NCBI RefSeq assembly: GCF_045310675.1
Contig: NZ_JBJHZZ010000002.1
Location: 372,001 to 436,000, forward strand
DNA from: Clostridium_AT stratigraminis
GTDB lineage: Bacteria > Bacillota > Clostridia > Clostridiales > Clostridiaceae
DNA: 64,000 nt
Direction of reading: 5' to 3'
The position numbers were made by a program, and so were the translations under genes. Of this stretch, positions 62,110 to 64,000 are shown piece after piece. Numbering within the stretch: position 1 is the first letter of the stretch; each line of letters opens with the position of its first letter. The notes below the pieces were generated by a model. That model worked only from the letters and a program-made list of their open reading frames with translations. It ran no database searches and had not been told where the DNA came from.

Positions 62110-62266
62110 AAATTCTCCAATCTTACATTATTCGGTCATTTCCATTCCTCATTGTCAAAGATAAAATCTTGGCCATTTAATACATATTCCTCGTATTTCT
62201 TTTAAATATATGTAGGAATTTGAGAAATATAATGCTGAATATACTGCAAAATCAAAATACTATTTA

Positions 62267-62428
62267 CTAACCTAAATCTTCTTTATCGGGCTTATTCTCT
62301 TCTAAATATTTTTTTATTCTTGCATGTCTGGTTGTATTTATCATAACTCGTATGAAAAAGTAGGCCACTGATGATAGAATTAATATTCCTAATATACTAA
62401 CAAACATAAATGTAAAAGAACTTTCCAC
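62267..62428 (-). CDS. Small single-pass membrane protein
   Basis: 53 residues from GTG 62428 behind AAAGGAGG; an open frame extends to 62449 but would include that site. One transmembrane helix (FMFVSILGILILSSVAYFFI) is followed by a basic/acidic tail (KKYLEENKPDKEDLG). There is no family match. Confidence 0.5.
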   Translation of the reverse strand: MESSFTFMFVSILGILILSSVAYFFIRVMINTTRHARIKKYLEENKPDKEDLG

Positions 62429-62570
62429 TATCCCATATCCTCCTTTCAAAATAAATTTAGTAATAAAGTATAGGCACAGGGTATCTATACAGCTATCCTA
62501 CGGTTAATAATTTCTATTACAAAAGTAAATGAATAAAAGGAATTAAACTAAGTAGTGAAGCAAATAAAAA

Positions 62571-62630
62571 ACTCTTGACTCAAATTTTTGTAAATTATTT
62601 TTTACAAAATATTTTTTTTGAGCCAAGAGT
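62571..62630. repeat. Nested palindrome
   Basis: Outer arms ACTCTTGACTCAAA (62571-62584) and TTTGAGCCAAGAGT (62617-62630) match with one mismatch. Inside them lies TGTAAA-N6-TTTACA (62589-62606), part of a 21-nt sequence found inverted at 52924-52944. The minus-strand side ends in a T run, so it could also terminate minus transcription. The rest of 62450-62851 is AT-rich with nothing more I can support. Confidence 0.6.
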
Positions 62631-62851
62631 GTATATATAGCAAGATAGTTGATTTTGCTGATTAAAATATTTAGTAGGTCTGTGATAGATAAAAAATAGT
62701 TCTTTTAAGGTTTTCACAATCTTAGTGTCCTTTCTTTAAATAACTTTTTAAACTATAATTATTATATCAGAATTTTATAGTATAAACAAAATAAATTCTC
62801 CTAAATTATAACAAAAATTTTCTGGATATATGGTAAAATTGGGGGGAAAAC

Positions 62852-64000
62852 ATGGAATATAAGAAATTCATAGAGCTTTTACAAAAAGGGGAATGTAAAA
62901 CTATAGATTACAAAATAGAATGTAATGCTTTTGTAAAAGGGAAAGAGAAAGCCACTGCTGAATTGGTTAAAGATATTATTGCCTTTGCGAATAATGGTAA
63001 TGTAGCGAGTTTTTTGATTATAGGTGTTGCAAATGACCGTAATGGATTTAAGTCAGTTGAGAATAGAAACCTCACTGACGATAATCTTCAAACTATATGT
63101 AGGGACTATATATTTCCTATACCAAAGGTAAAGCTGATTGAATGTTGCTGGGATAAGGTTACTGATGAAAGACATAAAGACAACAAATTCGTAGTAATTC
63201 AGATTGGCCCACATGCACGTCAATGCTTTAGATTTAATAGGGATTGTATTAACTACGATATGAAGTATTGTTTCAAAAAAAGCGAAGTATGGATAAGGCG
63301 AGAAGCGACAAGTGATTTAGCAATTCCAGAGGAAATAAAAAGACTACTTGAAGGAAAAGAAGCAATAAGTGAAGAAAAGTTAGATAATAATGTGGATTAT
63401 ACCAGATTACCCGACCACGAATACAGGAGGGCAATCAGGAAGGATTTAAATTGGTTAATTAAAGAGCTAAATGGTAGTATACAAGATATACCAGGCACAG
63501 GAAAGTACAAGGATATAAGATGGAGTATATTAAGTATCAATATAAGAAATCAGAAACTTAAGATTTTAATTTTAATAATTGATAAATGCAATGAAAAGGG
63601 CTTTATTGCAAAACTATGTAGGGAGATTCCTGTTCTACATCATGGAGTTATCCTTATTTCTGTTGGGAATGCTACAGCTTCTTCTGTTGAGCATAATTAT
63701 CTAAAGATAAAAGAATCCTGGGGCTGGTTTTGTATTAATTCTCATACTTTTGTGGGTAAACTTATTAATAGTTTTCCAGATAGCCAGGAGAACAAAATGA
63801 AAGACAAGCAGACTTTTTGTATTGTTTTGGAAAAGGTTAAAAGCACTCAGTTACTATATGAAAGACTACTAATGGCTATAAAAAATCTAACAGAAAAAGA
63901 GGACATAATAGCACATACAAGTGAAATATATCAAACCATTAATAATTGTTTGCTTGATTGGAGAAGTTCTGGTTGTATAATGAAAACAGAGAAAACTATT
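62852..64000 (+). CDS. AlbA_2/Schlafen-type putative DNA-binding protein (runs off right edge)
   Basis: 383 codons are visible with no stop before the edge. ATG 62852 lies behind GGGGGG. The N-terminal 170 residues match the AlbA_2 (Schlafen AAA-4-type) domain: CKTIDYKIECNAF, ATAELVKDIIAFANNG, LIIGVAND and the tail VWIRREATSDLAIPEEI. After about 190 there is a second alpha/beta region I cannot name (GVILISVGNATASSVEH). AlbA_2 proteins often occur in mobile and defence islands, but the role is unknown. Confidence 0.75.
   Translation, partial: MEYKKFIELLQKGECKTIDYKIECNAFVKGKEKATAELVKDIIAFANNGNVASFLIIGVANDRNGFKSVENRNLTDDNLQTICRDYIFPIPKVKLIECCWDKVTDERHKDNKFVVIQIGPHARQCFRFNRDCINYDMKYCFKKSEVWIRREATSDLAIPEEIKRLLEGKEAISEEKLDNNVDYTRLPDHEYRRAIRKDLNWLIKELNGSIQDIPGTGKYKDIRWSILSINIRNQKLKILILIIDKCNEKGFIAKLCREIPVLHHGVILISVGNATASSVEHNYLKIKESWGWFCINSHTFVGKLINSFPDSQENKMKDKQTFCIVLEKVKSTQLLYERLLMAIKNLTEKEDIIAHTSEIYQTINNCLLDWRSSGCIMKTEKTI

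Larger units (their letters stand above)
46457..64000. mobile_element. Tn554-like integrated island, left end in nadE, right end not seen
   Basis: The left boundary (within about 46436-46460) is where nadE similarity stops. Directly inside it lie repeated GTTCAA/TTGAAC motifs, then three consecutive tyrosine recombinase genes and a small coiled-coil gene, the hallmark of Tn554-family elements. Cargo follows: a type IIG restriction-modification pair, small hypotheticals and acetyltransferases. I see no second nadE fragment in the window, so the right end should lie beyond 64000. Everything right of 57.7 kb could alternatively be a neighbouring accessory block. Confidence 0.6.

Noticed and set aside
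1..64000. tRNA, rRNA genes and CRISPR arrays
   Set aside because: No tRNA T-arm pattern in a cloverleaf context, no rRNA-like stretch and no regularly spaced direct repeats were seen by eye. The TCGAAC in the T-box leader belongs to that leader.

Overview
The window reads as chromosome of a low-GC, spore-forming anaerobe close to Clostridium sensu stricto. The base composition is strongly AT-rich and genes start with strong AGGAGG ribosome-binding sites, often on TTG or GTG. RNA control is of the Firmicutes type (an M-box and a T-box), and spore-associated genes (SleB, a PdaA-like deacetylase) and a B12-dependent class II ribonucleotide reductase are present.

Region 1 (1-44.9 kb) is ordinary core chromosome, mostly short operons with rho-independent terminators. 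A YgiQ gene enters from the left edge. A magnesium locus follows: an M-box riboswitch, a soluble MgtE-N/CBS protein and an NRAMP-related transporter with an altered metal site. Next come sleB and a T-box (specifier probably TGC, Cys) ahead of cysK-cysE, with an odd tandem of ribosome-binding-site/palindrome units fused to the cysK start. Then queG, an acyltransferase, kbl plus an epimerase-type threonine dehydrogenase, nth-proC-mnmA, a DUF1646 transporter, a MerR-controlled drug exporter, and a nuclease-helicase. A HutP-family protein is followed by a UAG-rich, terminator-bearing leader and a three-gene ABC importer. The rest holds a ClC transporter, an FAD-Rieske oxidoreductase, a PdaA-like deacetylase, a chemoreceptor, a methyltransferase behind an overlapping leader ORF, transketolase, a PEPCK/HprK-like P-loop protein, nrdJ with two NrdR boxes, lrgAB, a free-methionine sulfoxide reductase and several small membrane proteins.

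Region 2 (about 46.46 kb to beyond the right edge) is an accessory island. Its left end cuts off the 5' part of nadE, removing the first part of the glutaminase domain. It opens with clustered TTGAAC/GTTCAA motifs and a 19-bp tandem repeat. Three large tyrosine recombinases and a small coiled-coil protein follow as one overlapping operon, the layout of Tn554-family transposons. The cargo includes a two-gene type IIG restriction-modification system whose sizes match the Eco57I pair.

Beyond it, from 58.1 to 60.8 kb, five small minus-strand genes (two hypotheticals, a DUF3888 protein and two GNAT acetyltransferases) each carry a related short repeat just behind the stop codon. This one-gene, one-repeat layout recalls integron cassettes. 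No integron integrase is visible, so it is my leading candidate for an undescribed system. An HExxH protein, further small proteins, a nested palindrome and an AlbA-like (Schlafen-type) DNA-binding protein running off the end complete the window. No rRNA, tRNA or CRISPR array was seen.
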